A DNA stretch of 64,000 nt from Neurospora intermedia (GCA_037102815.1 BTPP01000005.1:3410001-3474000); one strand, 5' to 3'. Counted from the first letter of the stretch, positions 1-12,021 are shown. Notes: generated by a model from the sequence alone, not told the origin. Translations and numbers: made by a program.

Positions 1-479
1 GTGATATGACCCCTGCTATCGACCAGCGATGCAGTAGTAGTAGTGATGGAAGTCGACTTCACTGGGCCAGACAGCTCCCTCGCCGCATTTTGCCCTGCCG
101 TGGCCCGTTCCCGCGCTACCCTCATTTCATAATCGGTGTCATCTTCGCCTGCTCGCTTGCGTTTGCGTCCTTCAATCAGAGGATCACGTTCACGATGACG
201 GCGCCCATGATCATGGCTGGATTCTGATGCTGGCGGTTGCTCCTCGAGTGGCGGCGGAACTTCACCGCGTAGAATGGCTAGACGACGTTCGGCGTCGACC
301 TGTTGCATGCGTTGCTCCTCAGCTTCCTCGCGAGCACGGGCCTCGGCCTCATCGCGGCGGACGCGGGCGACGTTGTCTGCGTTGTAGACATTCCATGATT
401 TTTTTCCGAGAAGGTGACTTTTGTGCTGTTGGTAATTGTTGCTTGCAGAAAAGGTGTGAATTTTCACTCACAGAGGCAT
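1..479 (-). CDS. CIR_N-domain (LENG1-like) protein, 5' part, cut by window edge
   Basis: Exon 1 (479-472) holds only M-P-L. An intron at 418-471 (GTGAGT...AAAAG) follows, and exon 2 runs from 417 off the left edge. The spliced start reads MPLHLLGKKSWNVYNADNVA, followed by RVRRDEAEARAREEAEE. This is the CIR N-terminal signature: a K-K-S-W-[NH]-V block then a charged helix, as in LENG1 and CBF1-interacting corepressor homologues. Family members are nuclear and often connected with splicing complexes, but the exact role of the fungal one is not established. About 140 residues are visible. The C-terminal part seen is rich in R/K/E and then S/T, probably disordered. The gene is divergent from sec18, with 677 bp between starts. 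The start is fixed by the intact motif immediately after splicing. The family call is firm; function is inferred only from the domain. Confidence 0.82.
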
Positions 480-1156
480 ATTGATTTTGGGACAAACGAT
501 GAAATCGTCTCTCTCTTCAAGTGACTGAATAGTTGAAGACGACAACAACATTGGGAGAACCAGCCTAGGAAGTACCTCTACTTGGGGTCAGTGTTCTTAT
601 CTTATCTTGCTGGTACCACCCAACCAGGCGGCCAACACGTGCCCCGCTCTTTGACGTACGTTGGTCCCGTTGGTCAGGGGCGAGTCCAGGCTGGGCGCCA
701 GGGGATCAAGTCTGGGGACACACCACTAATTGAAAGCTGGCGCCTTTGTACAAGTATTTTGACAATATTCTCCATAGTATCGCAGTTGCTGACACCATTT
801 CCTGTACAGCGTCAGGGACACAGCTGAAACCACCCAACGTAGTAATAGCGTTCCTTTGACACAACAGACCTACGTCCCCTCCCCTCCTCTCTCAACTCAA
901 CAAAACACCGAAGCTCAGCCTCACAGGACAGGCATCTTCTGTGGTCATACCCGGCCATATCCTCAATCACGTTCAACCGAACCAACATACACGACGTGTC
1001 TACGTACTTGCGCGCGAATCCAGTGCGCCCACTCCACGCTCCAACGAGACATAGATAAACACCACCAAGGGCGACTGGTTCTCCCGATTTACGTCCACTC
1101 ACCTACTACTCCTCCTCGATACCCGTAACTTATAATCCACACACACACCACTCACC
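480..1156. promoter_or_regulatory. Divergent promoter between CIR_N gene and sec18
   Basis: This 677 bp gene-free stretch lies between two outward-facing start codons, so it must carry both promoters and 5' leaders. Pyrimidine-rich tracts occur near 880-900 and 1100-1120. A CACC context directly precedes the sec18 ATG. Short open frames here (for example 812-1102 minus) show no recognisable domain and are treated as chance. Confidence 0.5.
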
Positions 1157-3781
1157 ATGGATATTCGAGGCAACCTCTTCGGCAAGAAGCCCCAAACCCC
1201 ACAAGGAGGAGCTGGTCTCCCCGGTCGTCCCGTCCAACAAGCAGCCGGAGGCGGATACGGCGGCGGCGCAACACCGACCAACTACGGCAGCCCAGGTGGT
1301 CGCGCTCCCTCTCAACCCCAATACTCTGGTAGCGGCGCTGGAGGATATGGAGGTGCGCCATCCGAGAAGAGCTATGGCGGCGGCGGTGGCGGTGGTTACG
1401 GCGGACAGCCCGCTCCTGGCGGATACCCTTCTCAGTCAGCCGGTCGCGGTGTCCCCCTTCGGCTCGCAAAGGTGGATGACAAGACGTTGCAGAGTCTCTA
1501 CATCTTTGGCAACATGTGAGTTCCCTGCGCTACCCATGGTCAGTTTGTCCAATCTACGTTGCTAACCTCGTACTCCAGTTGCGCCGTATCGCCCGACGAT
1601 TTCCCCCCGAGCCGCGACGGCACCGATCTATACATCCGTTTGACAGGAAGACAGCTACGAGGAGACTACGTGGTGACGGCACGCCCCACCCCCGGCTTCC
1701 GTCCGGGTCACATCAGCTTGTCAGACCCCCAGCGAACATGGTGCGGAGTTGGCATGATGGACGAGTTGATGGGAGAGGTCTACGATCCCTTTGCCCGTGG
1801 AGGCGACGCCTACATTGGCTCCATGGATGTTGAGATCGGATTTGCGTCAACCAACCGAATCGTCGATACCCCCTATGACCAGGATGAGCTGGCCAAGGTG
1901 TTCCTCAAGACTTTCCAGAACCAGGTCTTTGCTCCTGGTCAGAGGTTCCTGCTTGACGTCAAGAACATCCCTTTGGCTGTCATGGTCAAGACGGTCACTC
2001 TGGTTGACCTGACCATGCTGGGATCGGGCGAGGCTCCCACACGCAGTGACCCTGGAGCACGCGGTATTCTCACCAACCAGGCCAGCATTGGCTTCTACAA
2101 GGATGCCAGGTCACCCATCAAGCTCAAGGGCTCCAACAAGCGCCCAGCGGCCAACGCCATCATCGCCCCAGACTTCAAGTTCGAGAATATGGGCATTGGT
2201 GGTTTAGATACCGAGTTCTCCACCATCTTCCGTCGTGCCTTTGCCTCTCGTATCTTCCCTCCCGGACTCATCGAGAAACTTGGCATCATGCACGTCAAGG
2301 GTATGCTGCTCTATGGTCCTCCCGGTACCGGAAAGACCCTGATTGCCAGACAGATCGGCAAGATGCTCAACGCCAGGGAACCCAAGGTCATCAACGGTCC
2401 CGAAGTGTTGAACAAGTACGTTGGTCAGTCTGAAGAGAACATCCGTAAGCTCTTTGCCGATGCCGAGAAGGAGTACAAAGAGAAGGGAGACGAGTCCGGC
2501 CTGCACATCATCATCTTCGACGAGTTGGACGCCGTGTGCAAGCAGAGAGGTTCGGGTGCTGGTGGTGGTACCGGTGTCGGAGACAGTGTTGTCAACCAGC
2601 TGCTCTCCAAGCTTGACGGTGTCGACCAGCTCAACAACATCCTCCTTATCGGAATGACCAACCGTAAGGACATGATCGACGATGCCCTGCTTCGTCCTGG
2701 TCGTCTCGAGGTTCAAATCGAGATCTCGCTTCCCGACGAGCATGGCCGTGGCCAGATTCTCAAGATCCACACCTCCAAGATGAAGGAGAACAAGGTCATG
2801 GCTGACGACGTTGACCTCGCTGAGCTTGCCACTCTTACAAAGAACTTTTCTGGTGCCGAGTTGAGCGGTCTCGTCAAATCCGCTACCTCGTACGCCTTCT
2901 CCCGACACATCAAAGTCGGCACCATGGCTGGCGTTTCAGAGGACGTGGCCAACATGAAGGTCAACCGCCAGGATTTCCTCAACGCCCTCGACGAAGTCAA
3001 GCCCGCCTTCGGCGCCGACGAGTCTGAGCTCGAGAAGCACCTGGCTTACGGCGTCATCCACTATTCCAAGAGCATCACGTCGATCCTGGAAGACGGTCTG
3101 CTCTACGTCAATAACGTGCGCAAGCTCGAGCGCCTCAAGCACATGACCGTCCTCCTTCACGGTCCTTCGGCCTCTGGAAAGACGGCTTTGGCCGCCCACA
3201 TCGCCATGAAGTCCGACTTCCCCTTCATCAAGTTCATCACCCCCACCGACATGGTCGGCTTCCGCGACGAGGTAGCCAAGAAGGACTACATGCACAAGAT
3301 CTTCACCGACGCCTACAAGTCCCCGCTCTCTCTCCTTATCATTGACAACATCGAGCGCATCATCGAATGGAACCCCGTCGGCCCGCGCCTGTCCAACACC
3401 ATCCTCCAAGCCCTCGTCACCCTTTTGGTTACTCCTCCGCCCAAGGGCCACCGTCTCTTGATTCTCGCCACGACTTCGCAGCGCACCGTCATGGAGCAGT
3501 TGGACGTCACTGAGTCGTTCGACTACCAGATTGCCGTTCCCGCTGTGAACAACCTCCAGGAGCTGGGCGCGGTGTTGAACGAGGTGGGAGCGTTTGGTGG
3601 TGACCAGGCGGCTGTTAGTGAGGTGCTGAATACCCTACGCGAGTATACCGGGTCGGATAGCGTGGGTGTGGGTGTCAGGACGATCCTGACGATTGCGGAG
3701 AGCGCGGACACGAGTCCTGATCCTAAGGGATGGTTCGTGGAGAAGATGGCGGGGTTGATTGCTAGGTATAATGTTAGGTAG
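1157..3781 (+). CDS. sec18: NSF/Sec18 vesicular-fusion AAA ATPase
   Basis: Two exons (1157-1515 and 1579-3781, with a 63 bp intron splitting an Ile codon) give 853 residues. The protein disassembles SNARE complexes after membrane fusion, working as a hexamer with alpha-SNAP on ER, Golgi and vacuolar membranes. A Gly/Pro/Tyr-rich N-terminal extension of about 90 residues precedes the NSF N domain. D1 has a Walker A GPPGTGKT at about residues 366-373, a Walker B IIIFDELDAV and the arginine-finger region RPGRLE. D2 has the degenerate P-loop GPSASGKT at about 648-655 and LLIIDNIERI, as in all NSF proteins. The Gly-rich extension makes it longer than the yeast protein (about 758). The start has a CACCATGG context. 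Identification is secure. Confidence 0.97.
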
Positions 3782-5149
3782 AGAGAGAACTAGAGTTGTA
3801 GACAAGGAGGTATATATAGTAATATGGGTATATGGATGGGTATCAAGTGGATGAGCTTCGAGATATAGACAGTGATGCCTCTTGGGAATAGAAGTAGGTT
3901 GATAATGACCATTACTTTGTTATAACCGTTCCAGTCTTGTTCCGAATCTTACCCCTGCGTTTCATGGAAAACCAAATGCGAGCGTTCGTTGGACTTGTAT
4001 ATCTATATCCAAGCTAACGTACTCAAGATATCCAAATGACCACTATTTCTGGACCTACGCTACTATGTATACTTCCACAGCACCAACGAATACTTACCAT
4101 ATTGGTCAGCGTCTCCAAGAATGAGATCCGGAAGTAGAAGAGATTTAAGACGGTCGACAGTCAACAAAGCAACCTGGAAAATCAGCCGTCAAAAGTCCAA
4201 CGGACCCGGTATTATCACCATCCTCGTCGACGGGACGCCTACTTCAAGGAGCTAGAGATAATCAACCCCCCTCTCTACCGTAACGAATGTTCCTACTCAT
4301 AGAAGCCGTCCTTTCTTTCTTTTTCCCTCTTTTTTCATCTAATTTTTTTTTTTCTCCATCAACAACATATAAACAAAGAAGGAAAATGGACTAAGAAATG
4401 GTTGGCCAAATTAGATGGAAAGCATTACTTGACGCTCAACACAACCAGCACGGGGGCTGTCTCCATCGTACGAGGCAATAAAAACCTTAAATAAAAGGTG
4501 TACGATGGACCTAGCTACGACAGAACTGATCAACGCCCTGATCAGCTACGTTCCTTGATTTCTCCATGCTCGCTCATTGACTAACGGGTTTGGAAAAGGG
4601 TAAGGGAAGGTAAGGTAAGGTAAGAGCAGCAAATTAAGCCTTCCATTTTTCAATGGTGAGCTGGATGCAGTGTGGCTGGCTCACTTGGCAAGTGGTGGTG
4701 GGTTCGTCTTGATACCTCCTGGATTTTTGAGAGTTGAGACTGCCCTTTGAGGCTGTCTGTCATGGAGCGAGCGAGCGGGGTTGGGTTCAGCCTGATTACT
4801 GCGGTCACCTGTTACAGGTTCATGGTTACTGGTCACCGTTTACTGGTTCCTGGTTCATGGCTCCTGGTTCACGGTTTATGGTTCCTGGTGGTTACTGGTT
4901 ACTGGCGGTTCCTGGTTCAAGGTTGCTGGTTACTGAACCCTTCCATCCTGGTTCTAGAAAAGGCCAAAAGTGTTGACGGATTGATCAAGTCTAGAGGTAC
5001 CTACTTCTGTTCGTTGCATGTCCCAACGGAACACACTGCCCAGCGCGCAACTAACCCAAATCCACTCAGCTGGTCATAAGCCAGGTTACGTGCGTCTTCT
5101 TCCCTCTCAGCAATTATCTACCCTTAAGTATGCAACCTTCTTCTGCATT

Positions 5150-5182
<33 letters not shown>

Positions 5183-6156
5183 CTTCTTCTTCTTTTTTTC
5201 TCTCACTCTAACATAAACCACCGATCAACTTTTCTAGGGTTCATGTACAGGTTTATGTGTTTCTTTAAACCATCGAGGCTTGCTATGAGTTTGGAAATGT
5301 TCGTGTTGGTGTTAGTGATGCATCTTGGGGTTTGAACTTTGGCATCTTGCACTGACCTTGCGGGGGTCCTTGATGGGTTGCATGTGTTTTGCCACACTGG
5401 GAATACGAAGATGACAGTCAACGAGCATTGGACTGTCAATATTATCAGTGGCAATTGTACGTATATGGATGATGAAGAGGGCAAGCTGGATGGGGAAAAG
5501 AAGGCATATGTAAAGGTATGTCGGAGGAGGGCACTTGAAGTTTAGTACACAAAGGAGATAGTGGTTGTCACAATGATCGTGAAAAATTCCATGTGTCACG
5601 GACGCTTTATTTCCATGACCAAGCACCGCAGACACTGTAGCTATACTGAACAACTGTGTACAATGGGACAGGTGGCGACTGTAGAATTAATTTATCATTA
5701 CCAATACTAGCGAGTGTATAATGTAGAGGTAATGAAACGTGGGTATATCATCCAAAGCATGTACTCGTAACAAACGATCCCATAGTCCAAGCGAAGAAGA
5801 AATCGTTCCCATTATCTTTCGCTGTATCGCGCCTTCCAACTCAGCGAAAACAAAACAAAGCATTCCATGGGTATCCTGCGAAGAAAAGGTATGTACTGTG
5901 AGAGGAGAAGAAGACTGTTGGAAGGAGGCGCGAGCAATAAGCAGAGCGATGTTGCTGAGCCAAGCCCCTGATTAAGCTCGTAGCTGAGCAGCGGTAGGCT
6001 GAAGCGTTGGGGCGTGTTCGTCGCTTGATGTGATGAATCGTGTCTTATATCATGATCCCGCTGAAATTCAATCATTGCCATCGTCGCTGCTTCAAGAAAG
6101 GTAGAACTCGTTCATGTCGTTGATCATCATATCATAACCTTGTACCCCCTAAGGGT
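3782..6156. other. 2.4 kb gene-poor interval with simple repeats
   Basis: This holds the 3' regions of sec18 (plus) and the stomatin gene (minus), which converge. It contains GGTAAGG repeats near 4597-4625, a degenerate tandem array of TGGTTCC/TTACTGGT-like units at about 4799-4940, and a 30-nt T tract at 5153-5182 followed by TTC repeats. The longest open frames (4747-5079, 5018-5335) are translations of these repeats. I see no supported gene, tRNA or transposon here. Confidence 0.55.
4799..4940. repeat. Degenerate TGGTTCCTGG/TTACTGGT minisatellite
   Basis: Repeated variants of GGTTCATGG, GGTTCCTGG, GTTACTGG and GGTTCACGG follow each other with irregular 7-12 base spacing. It looks like a decayed short tandem array. 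No coding potential beyond a repetitive frame. Confidence 0.55.
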
Positions 6157-7272
6157 TTATAGGTTCTCAACAATGTGGGCATTCAACGCCTGCTGGAATC
6201 CTCCATCGGAACCTCCAAAGTCGTGGAACGTAGACGTTTTGTTCTTTGAAGCGCTGCCTTCGCCCTGCTCACCCGGATTAAAGGACCCGGGGGCATCCAA
6301 CGACGCATTGAACTGCGCCTGACTAGGCATCGTCTGGTTCGTCGCAGGCAAGAAAATCACCTTGCTGTTCGCAGACTTGGCCATAGCCTGCATTGCCTCG
6401 AGGTAGCGAATCTGCATGGCGGGAGCAGAACTCAAGATATCAGCCGCCTGCCTCATCAGCTTGGCGGCCTCGACCTCGGCCTTGGCGGCAATAATCTTGC
6501 TCTCGCCGATGCGCTTGCTCTGGGCAGCCATGGAGAGCGAGTCCTGCAGCTCGTGGGAGAAGATGATGTCTTTGATAAGCATGCTCTCGACCGCCACGCC
6601 CCATTCGGCCGCGACATCCTCGATGATCTCGCCGATGGACTGGGCAATCTCCTCGCGGCGCTCAATCACGTCCTGCAGCACGCGGGCACCGATGACATGA
6701 CGCAGCGTGGTCTGGGTACGCTCAATCAGGGCCTGCTTGACGTTGGTGATGCCAAAGGCGGCCTTGTGCGGGCTGACAATGTGGTAGTAGATGACCGACG
6801 TCAACTGCACCGTCACGTTGTCCTTGGTCATGCAGACTTGCTGCGGCACTTCGACGATCTGGATCTTTACGTCCACTTGGATCAGCTTCTCGGCGAGCGG
6901 GTTGACGCGGACGAGACCCGGGTCGACGGCCTTATAGAACTTGCCGAACTTGGTCACCAGGCCGACGTTGCCTTGCTCCACGGTCTTGTAGGGGTTCGGG
7001 CACATGATGCAGCACGGGATGGCGCCAATGGTGCCGATGACGGCGCCGAGGCCGTTGATCATGTAGCCGTACCAGTCCTTGGGGTCGGCGTCGTTGGTGA
7101 TGATGCTAGCGTAGGACTTCTGGAGGTCTTCGGCCTTGGGAGGCTGCACGGCCATGGGAGCTTGCGGGCGGAAGCCGCCGGCGCCGTTGGCGGTGGACTC
7201 GTGATGGTGATCGTAGTTGGGCACGGGGCCCTTTCCCTTGAGGGCGGGCTGATCAGACGAGATTGAGCTCAT
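6157..7272 (-). CDS. Stomatin-like SPFH/band 7 membrane protein
   Basis: This single uninterrupted frame gives 371 residues from the ATG at 7272. The same frame continues upstream to 7389 through a Pro-rich, GGT-repeat encoded stretch that I take to be 5' leader. The protein has a Cys-rich membrane-reentrant segment (IGAIPCCIMCPNPYK, about residues 88-102). A full SPFH domain follows (FGKFYKAVDPGLVRVNP; QIVEVPQQVCMTKDNV; ALIERTQTTLRHVIGARVLQ), then the AKAEVEAAKLMRQAAD helical region and a C-terminal tail. Stomatins oligomerise in cholesterol- or ergosterol-rich microdomains of the plasma membrane or mitochondria and scaffold channels. The Cys pair next to the hairpin suggests palmitoylation, which is an inference. 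Family identification is strong. Whether it is the plasma-membrane or the mitochondrial SLP type is open. Confidence 0.93.
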   Translation of the reverse strand: MSSISSDQPALKGKGPVPNYDHHHESTANGAGGFRPQAPMAVQPPKAEDLQKSYASIITNDADPKDWYGYMINGLGAVIGTIGAIPCCIMCPNPYKTVEQGNVGLVTKFGKFYKAVDPGLVRVNPLAEKLIQVDVKIQIVEVPQQVCMTKDNVTVQLTSVIYYHIVSPHKAAFGITNVKQALIERTQTTLRHVIGARVLQDVIERREEIAQSIGEIIEDVAAEWGVAVESMLIKDIIFSHELQDSLSMAAQSKRIGESKIIAAKAEVEAAKLMRQAADILSSAPAMQIRYLEAMQAMAKSANSKVIFLPATNQTMPSQAQFNASLDAPGSFNPGEQGEGSASKNKTSTFHDFGGSDGGFQQALNAHIVENL

Positions 7273-9311
7273 GGTTGTTGGTTGGGGAGGAGGAGGAGGA
7301 GGTGGTGGTGGTGGTGGTGGTGATGGCGAGAGTGAAAGTGGGGTGATGGATGGTTGTTGATGTTGTTGTGATAGTTGCAGTGTTACCATACAAGTCTAAG
7401 TGTAAAGTGGAATGTGGGAAATTTCGAGACAATGAAAGGGAGGGGGACAGTGCACCTTTTAAGCATTCTTGAGACAAAAGACTGCTCCGGACACAAGAGT
7501 GCAGCGTGCATGTCCGTACAGGCAACCTCATGTGGTGTGGTGTGGTGTGCTCAGGCGTGTGTAAGCGATGGCATTTCCCAAAAGGGATGTTATTGACAAG
7601 GGTCGATGCGGGGAAGGCATGGCGCTGGGGTCGTCCTGCAAGGTGCATTTTCTTAGCGGTCGATTTGGGGATTATTCAGTGGATGGTGTTACTATGGGGC
7701 CGCACTGTGGAGCCATCTACATAGTAGGGATTTGGTCACTTAGGTTCCGTTCCTCTCGCTTCAACTTTCACCATCCGACTTCCATTCGTATCTACGCCGA
7801 CCTGAGAAATCGCTCAACTAGGTGTCTTCAAGCCTTCAAATTCCCTCATAAGCAAACACTTTGTCGGTTTCCATGCACTGCCTCGTCAACGCCTTCACAA
7901 TTATCACGCGGTCCGAATGGCTAGTCGACAGCAACGTCCAGTTGCCGATATCCGACCAACCGACCGGGACAGCCTTACATTCTCCGCACTGTCTGTTTAT
8001 GTGGGGAAATGGGTGGGAGTCTTTGATATTGGGGTCTGCTGGCACGCCACCCTTGACAACCTTATTGGGCATCGAGGCCCCAATGACGCACCGCCCGCAC
8101 CTCATATCGAATCTATGTTTCCGCGATGACCTTTCCCGGTCGGTTGCTAACCAATAAAGATGTATCCCAAGAGCTTATTGTTTCCGCTATCATATATTAC
8201 AATGAGCCATATTTCTTGGCGAGCTACCACTGGAATGTTTGAGTGGTCACCTAATTGCCCTTTGAACTGCCTGCTCCATCACTCGCCTGTGCCCTTTTGC
8301 TAACAACGGAATGTATCAAGCCAGTTATTCACTCATAACACCATGAAAACATCTCAAGACTCCTTGATAAAATGGTACAGCCAACCAAAGAAGATGGGAA
8401 CCTTCGAGTTTGAACCGAGACTAGGCCCCCGCCAAATAAACAATCTTGACAGATCACCAACACGCCCCATCTGACCAAGCATAGCCACAAATCCGCTAGC
8501 TCTTACGCCAACAATACCACCTGCTTGCACACCCAATCCGGTAGCCGGCCGTCGGTATGGACTTCACCAGTCTTGGACGGTAGTCTGATTTCTTGGCCAT
8601 TGTAATCCTCGATACGTACCTACCAGAAAGGGATAACGTGCAAAGAAACAGCCTGTCTGTGTGCCTCGATCTTCTCATCGCCATCAGGCTGTACAGAGAG
8701 GATCGACCAGACAAAAGACCATCCACTAGTCCTGGATATGCATGGAATCTTACCCGTTTCCTTCTAGACGTCCTAGACTCGTGATGGCTGTCCACCGCAA
8801 TCCATCACCGAAACCCTGTCATTATTCGTCAACCCTGGGCACATCTGTCAACTGTCACTGGGGAAGCACACAGGGTGTTGCTCGAGTCATCGTGTAGAGT
8901 AGTACGACAGGCTAGTATTCCCCTTGCAGTCATACTGCCCCTTCACGATAGATACCACTGGTCTTTTTTGTTAGCACCATGCAAGGTCCTAGCATCAAAT
9001 CGCTCATATTTATTAGACCTATGTTTGGGTACACTTGCATTGTTCTAGCCTCGGGACCACTCGATTCGGACCACTCGACCGACCACTTGGCAAACCCGGG
9101 AGATTTTCCCACTTCGACACTACGCCTACCAGACTGAGACTTCGTAGGGGAACGGCAAGTACATCTGTGACACCACTTTCAGTCTGCGGCCTAATCCTAT
9201 CGCCGGTTTGGGATACAATTTCTGATCACAGTCTGACGGGCAAGGTTATCTGTTAGCTTTCACTCTTCGGGAGTTGACAGCAAAACCAACTGCGCACTTG
9301 ATCCAGTGAAT
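7273..9311. other. 2 kb interval without supported genes
   Basis: The proximal 120 bp contains a (GGT)n-type trinucleotide run at about 7285-7322, just upstream of the stomatin start, probably in its leader. The rest has ordinary base composition and many short chance frames. None shows a domain, a convincing intron-exon structure, tRNA boxes or terminal repeats. It forms the left border of the F-box-like island. Confidence 0.45.
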
Positions 9312-9975
9312 CTAAATAATTCTCAACTTACAAGCCTCCCTATCATTCCGAAACTCTATCTGAGCGTCCCCCTTTGACATAAGCACAGCGATAACCTCAA
9401 GATACAGTTTCTCAAGATGCGAATCTTTTAAAAGGCATTGATTGAATTCATCTGTTGCTGCAATGCGTCTCCATAAGGCTCGAAGAATCTTTCTCTATGA
9501 GCGCTGCTACAGCCTGGTACTTTAGCATGCAGTGAAATGTTCGGAGATTCGTACAGAGTTAGGTTCCGACGATGCGTTCCGCAGAAGTAAAGCCAGATCA
9601 CCATAGGCAGAGACCCTTAGTCCAAGAGTGGTTAGATTATTGAACTGGCTAGCAAGTCTGTCCTACAAACTCGTGAGGAGAGTCCATGAAGGTTTCATTT
9701 CGTAGATGGACGTGCCCAACACGGCCCCATGGAGACTATCGATGGTAATATCAAGCTCTTTGCAACTCTGAAAGGTCCGTCAGAGAGCACGCTAATATCT
9801 TGTGAAGATGTACGACACCGTCCAGATGGTTCTTCATATCAGGTCCATCTGTGTGGCGAGAGTCGAAATTCCAACGGTCGAGGTCCTCTGTATCGAAGAC
9901 AATATGGAGCCGTCGTATACGGCTCATAACGTGGCGATTCTCGGGTTGATTCCAGAATTCAGCGAGGCTAGACTA
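9312..9975 (-). pseudogene. Relic of an F-box-like paralog
   Basis: On the minus strand three colinear pieces in separate frames resemble successive parts of the intact neighbour at 10311-12021. Piece one (9975-9751) contains LAEFWNQPENRHVMSRIRRL then HIVFDTEDL, matching [20 protein letters not shown] then RIVVDMKEL. Piece two (about 9657-9522) contains NNLTTLGLRVSAYGDLALLL, matching [20 protein letters not shown]. Piece three (9463-9312) contains LEKLYLEVIAVL, weakly matching [12 protein letters not shown]. Frames are interrupted by stops and at least two frame changes between pieces. I could find no F-box exon upstream. It therefore reads as a decayed duplicate of a host gene, not a functional one. 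The similarity was judged by eye. Confidence 0.7.
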
Positions 9976-10310
9976 GTTGTTGGAGTTGTAGAATGTGAAG
10001 GGGATGTATCTGTAGCTAAGCGCCATTAGGTATGAAGCATGATCTACCTCTAGCAGGCTACTGCTTTATACCTTCTTCCAACCGAGCCACATCCTGAAAA
10101 CTCCACAGGTAAAAGGCTCGATATTTGATGGACAGACCCCCTGGTTACTAATAGCGTCCTCTGTACTAAATTGACATATGATGATGGCGTTAAGCCAGTG
10201 TAGGTAATAATTCTTTGGTTAGGTAGACTTGCGAAGGGGTTCAATTCCTTGACGTGGGTGCCGAGTAGCCTGACTTGCCTTGACTCGAAAGTGATCATGG
10301 ATTGGGTATA

Positions 10311-12021
10311 TCACTGCGGTGTTCTAAGTACAATGCCGCGTTGATCGACCTTCTTCACTTCGCGTCCGAGTAACCTTGCTATGCTCTCCACTAGAAAAAA
10401 GTGTTGATGTTCTGTGTTAGCTCTCCAATCAATGTTTTCTTAGACTCTGTGTCACCTAAAAAACCAACGAGGCTTTTTGGAAGAGGTTTTTACTCAAGAC
10501 TCACCAAGAGCAGGCCTCTTTCTCAGGCGGGAATACCAATCTAATACCAGCGCAGTTTTTCTCTGAGGGGTTAACCTCTTTATGGAGGCGATGTTTTCAG
10601 CTTCATGAATAGTAGCCATATCCCCTACAACAAATAGCTTATCCAAGCCCTTGTTCTCGGGATGTAGTTTCAGGTTCTTGTTGAGTAAGGCCAGGCTGGG
10701 GATCGAAAGATCCCTAACCTGAGGGCAGCTTGAAACGACATCGGCAATTAGATCTTTTGAGCCAGGTTCACGGGCTTGTAATAGTCCGTTGATGAGAACT
10801 GCCACTCGCTCCGGAGTCCCCGGAAGCCGTCTGGGGAATCTGAAGAGCTTCTCAGGCAGCTGGTTGCAAGAAAAAGATCGAAGCATCAAGCAAGTCTCCG
10901 ACGCTAATACACCACGCAAAATTGGGACCAAATCGCTGGCACCAGCAGTCAATCTCAGGCTGCTTAGACCGACAAAGTGGCCACAAACTAATGCGGTTTG
11001 TAAGTCCAACATGAACTGACCCAAAACATCCAGAAGTTTGGGCGTGGCAGGCAAATCTGGGTGGGTCTCTATCCAGATATCCAACCCCTTCAAGGCTGGC
11101 AGACCCGCCATAGGTCTGATGAGATTTTGTCCCAACCGCTCCATTTCCTCAAGTAGCTTCTGAGCCCTCTCCTCCCACTTAACCTTTTGCACGTCCAAAG
11201 GGGACACTTTGCTGGGTTTTGCGTCATGTCTACAATACTTGCTGAGTTCCTTCATATCCACGACGATACGAAGTCTTTGAATACGGTCCATGACGGGGCG
11301 GTAGGATTCCTTATCCCAGAAACTGAGGCAGCGGGACCAGAGCCGGGGATCACGGTGCAGAGCGAGGGGTGTGTATATAAATATATGCGCTTGGGCCGGA
11401 TGGTAGAAGCTACGGCTGACGAGAGGGAGTTTGAGGAGTTGGCGGAAAATACATCTATTACAGGCACGCTTGGTGCTGAGCCAGATCGTGCAGAGGGACC
11501 GAGAATGATGTTCCAGACTGGACGCGTGCTCATACACATATGGTGGGAGGCTGGCCCATAGTTCAGAGATGATCTAGTTTGGGCTGGAGATGAGTTTCTG
11601 ATTTGAATCGGCGAAGACGGTGACGGAAAGGGAGGAGTTTCTGACTGACCATTTCTACAATCTCGTAAGGAAGTTGATCAAGTGTGAGACCTGTACTTGG
11701 TTGAGGCTCTGGCTCTGGCTTTGATGACTCTAGCTCTAGCCATGACTCCACATCTGACTCTGAAGGTGATTCGGGCTCTGGCTCGGGCTTTGGCTCCGGC
11801 TCCGGTTCTGGCTCCGGTTCTGGTTCTGGCTCCGGTTCTGGCTCCGGTTCTGGTTCTGGTTCTGGTTCTGGCAGTACTTCAGAGGCTGCAACGACTATTT
11901 CGCCTTTCTTTTGGTTGGCACGCTTTCTTCTTTTCGGTCCAACCATGGGATATGGGTTTTTCTTTTTCTTCTTTCTGCTTTCTTGCAAAGCGACGATCTT
12001 CTTTTCTCTTCGGGCTAGCAT
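10311..12021 (-). CDS. F-box-like protein with EP-repeat N-terminus (paralog A)
   Basis: My model has three exons: 12021-11650, 11573-10505 and 10390-10311, giving 506 residues. The N-terminus is Lys/Arg-rich, followed by a long Glu-Pro repeat. The F-box core LPYEIVEM ends exon 1. The intron (GTCAGT...ACTAG) restores [12 protein letters not shown], then [13 protein letters not shown] and [14 protein letters not shown]. Exon 2 continues through leucine-patterned text with [14 protein letters not shown]. Intron 2 has a GTGAGT donor, a GCTAAC branch and a TTTCTAG acceptor. Exon 3 encodes [20 protein letters not shown] and a few more residues. F-box proteins bind Skp1 in SCF ubiquitin ligases and recruit substrates through the C-terminal part. 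No known substrate-binding repeat is recognisable here. Intron positions and phases match paralog C. If exon 3 is wrong, the protein stops at 10494 instead. Confidence 0.72.
11771..11873 (-). repeat. Hexanucleotide array encoding Glu-Pro repeats
   Basis: About 100 bp of GGTTCTGGCTCC-type units lie within exon 1 of the F-box-like gene and read as (Glu-Pro)n on the minus strand. The frame is kept throughout. Length polymorphism between strains would be expected from such an array. Confidence 0.8.

Noticed and set aside
2204-2908. 234-residue minus-strand frame inside sec18
   Set aside because: Shadow of the AAA D1 coding sequence; no independent features.
5153-5182. T30 tract as the poly(A) tail of a retroposed sequence
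   Set aside because: No target-site duplication, no upstream coding or tRNA-like body; simple repeat.
7273-7389. Upstream extension of the stomatin frame
   Set aside because: It would add a Ser/Pro homopolymer segment encoded by a GGT repeat; the ATG at 7272 gives a normal N-terminus, so the extension is more likely leader.
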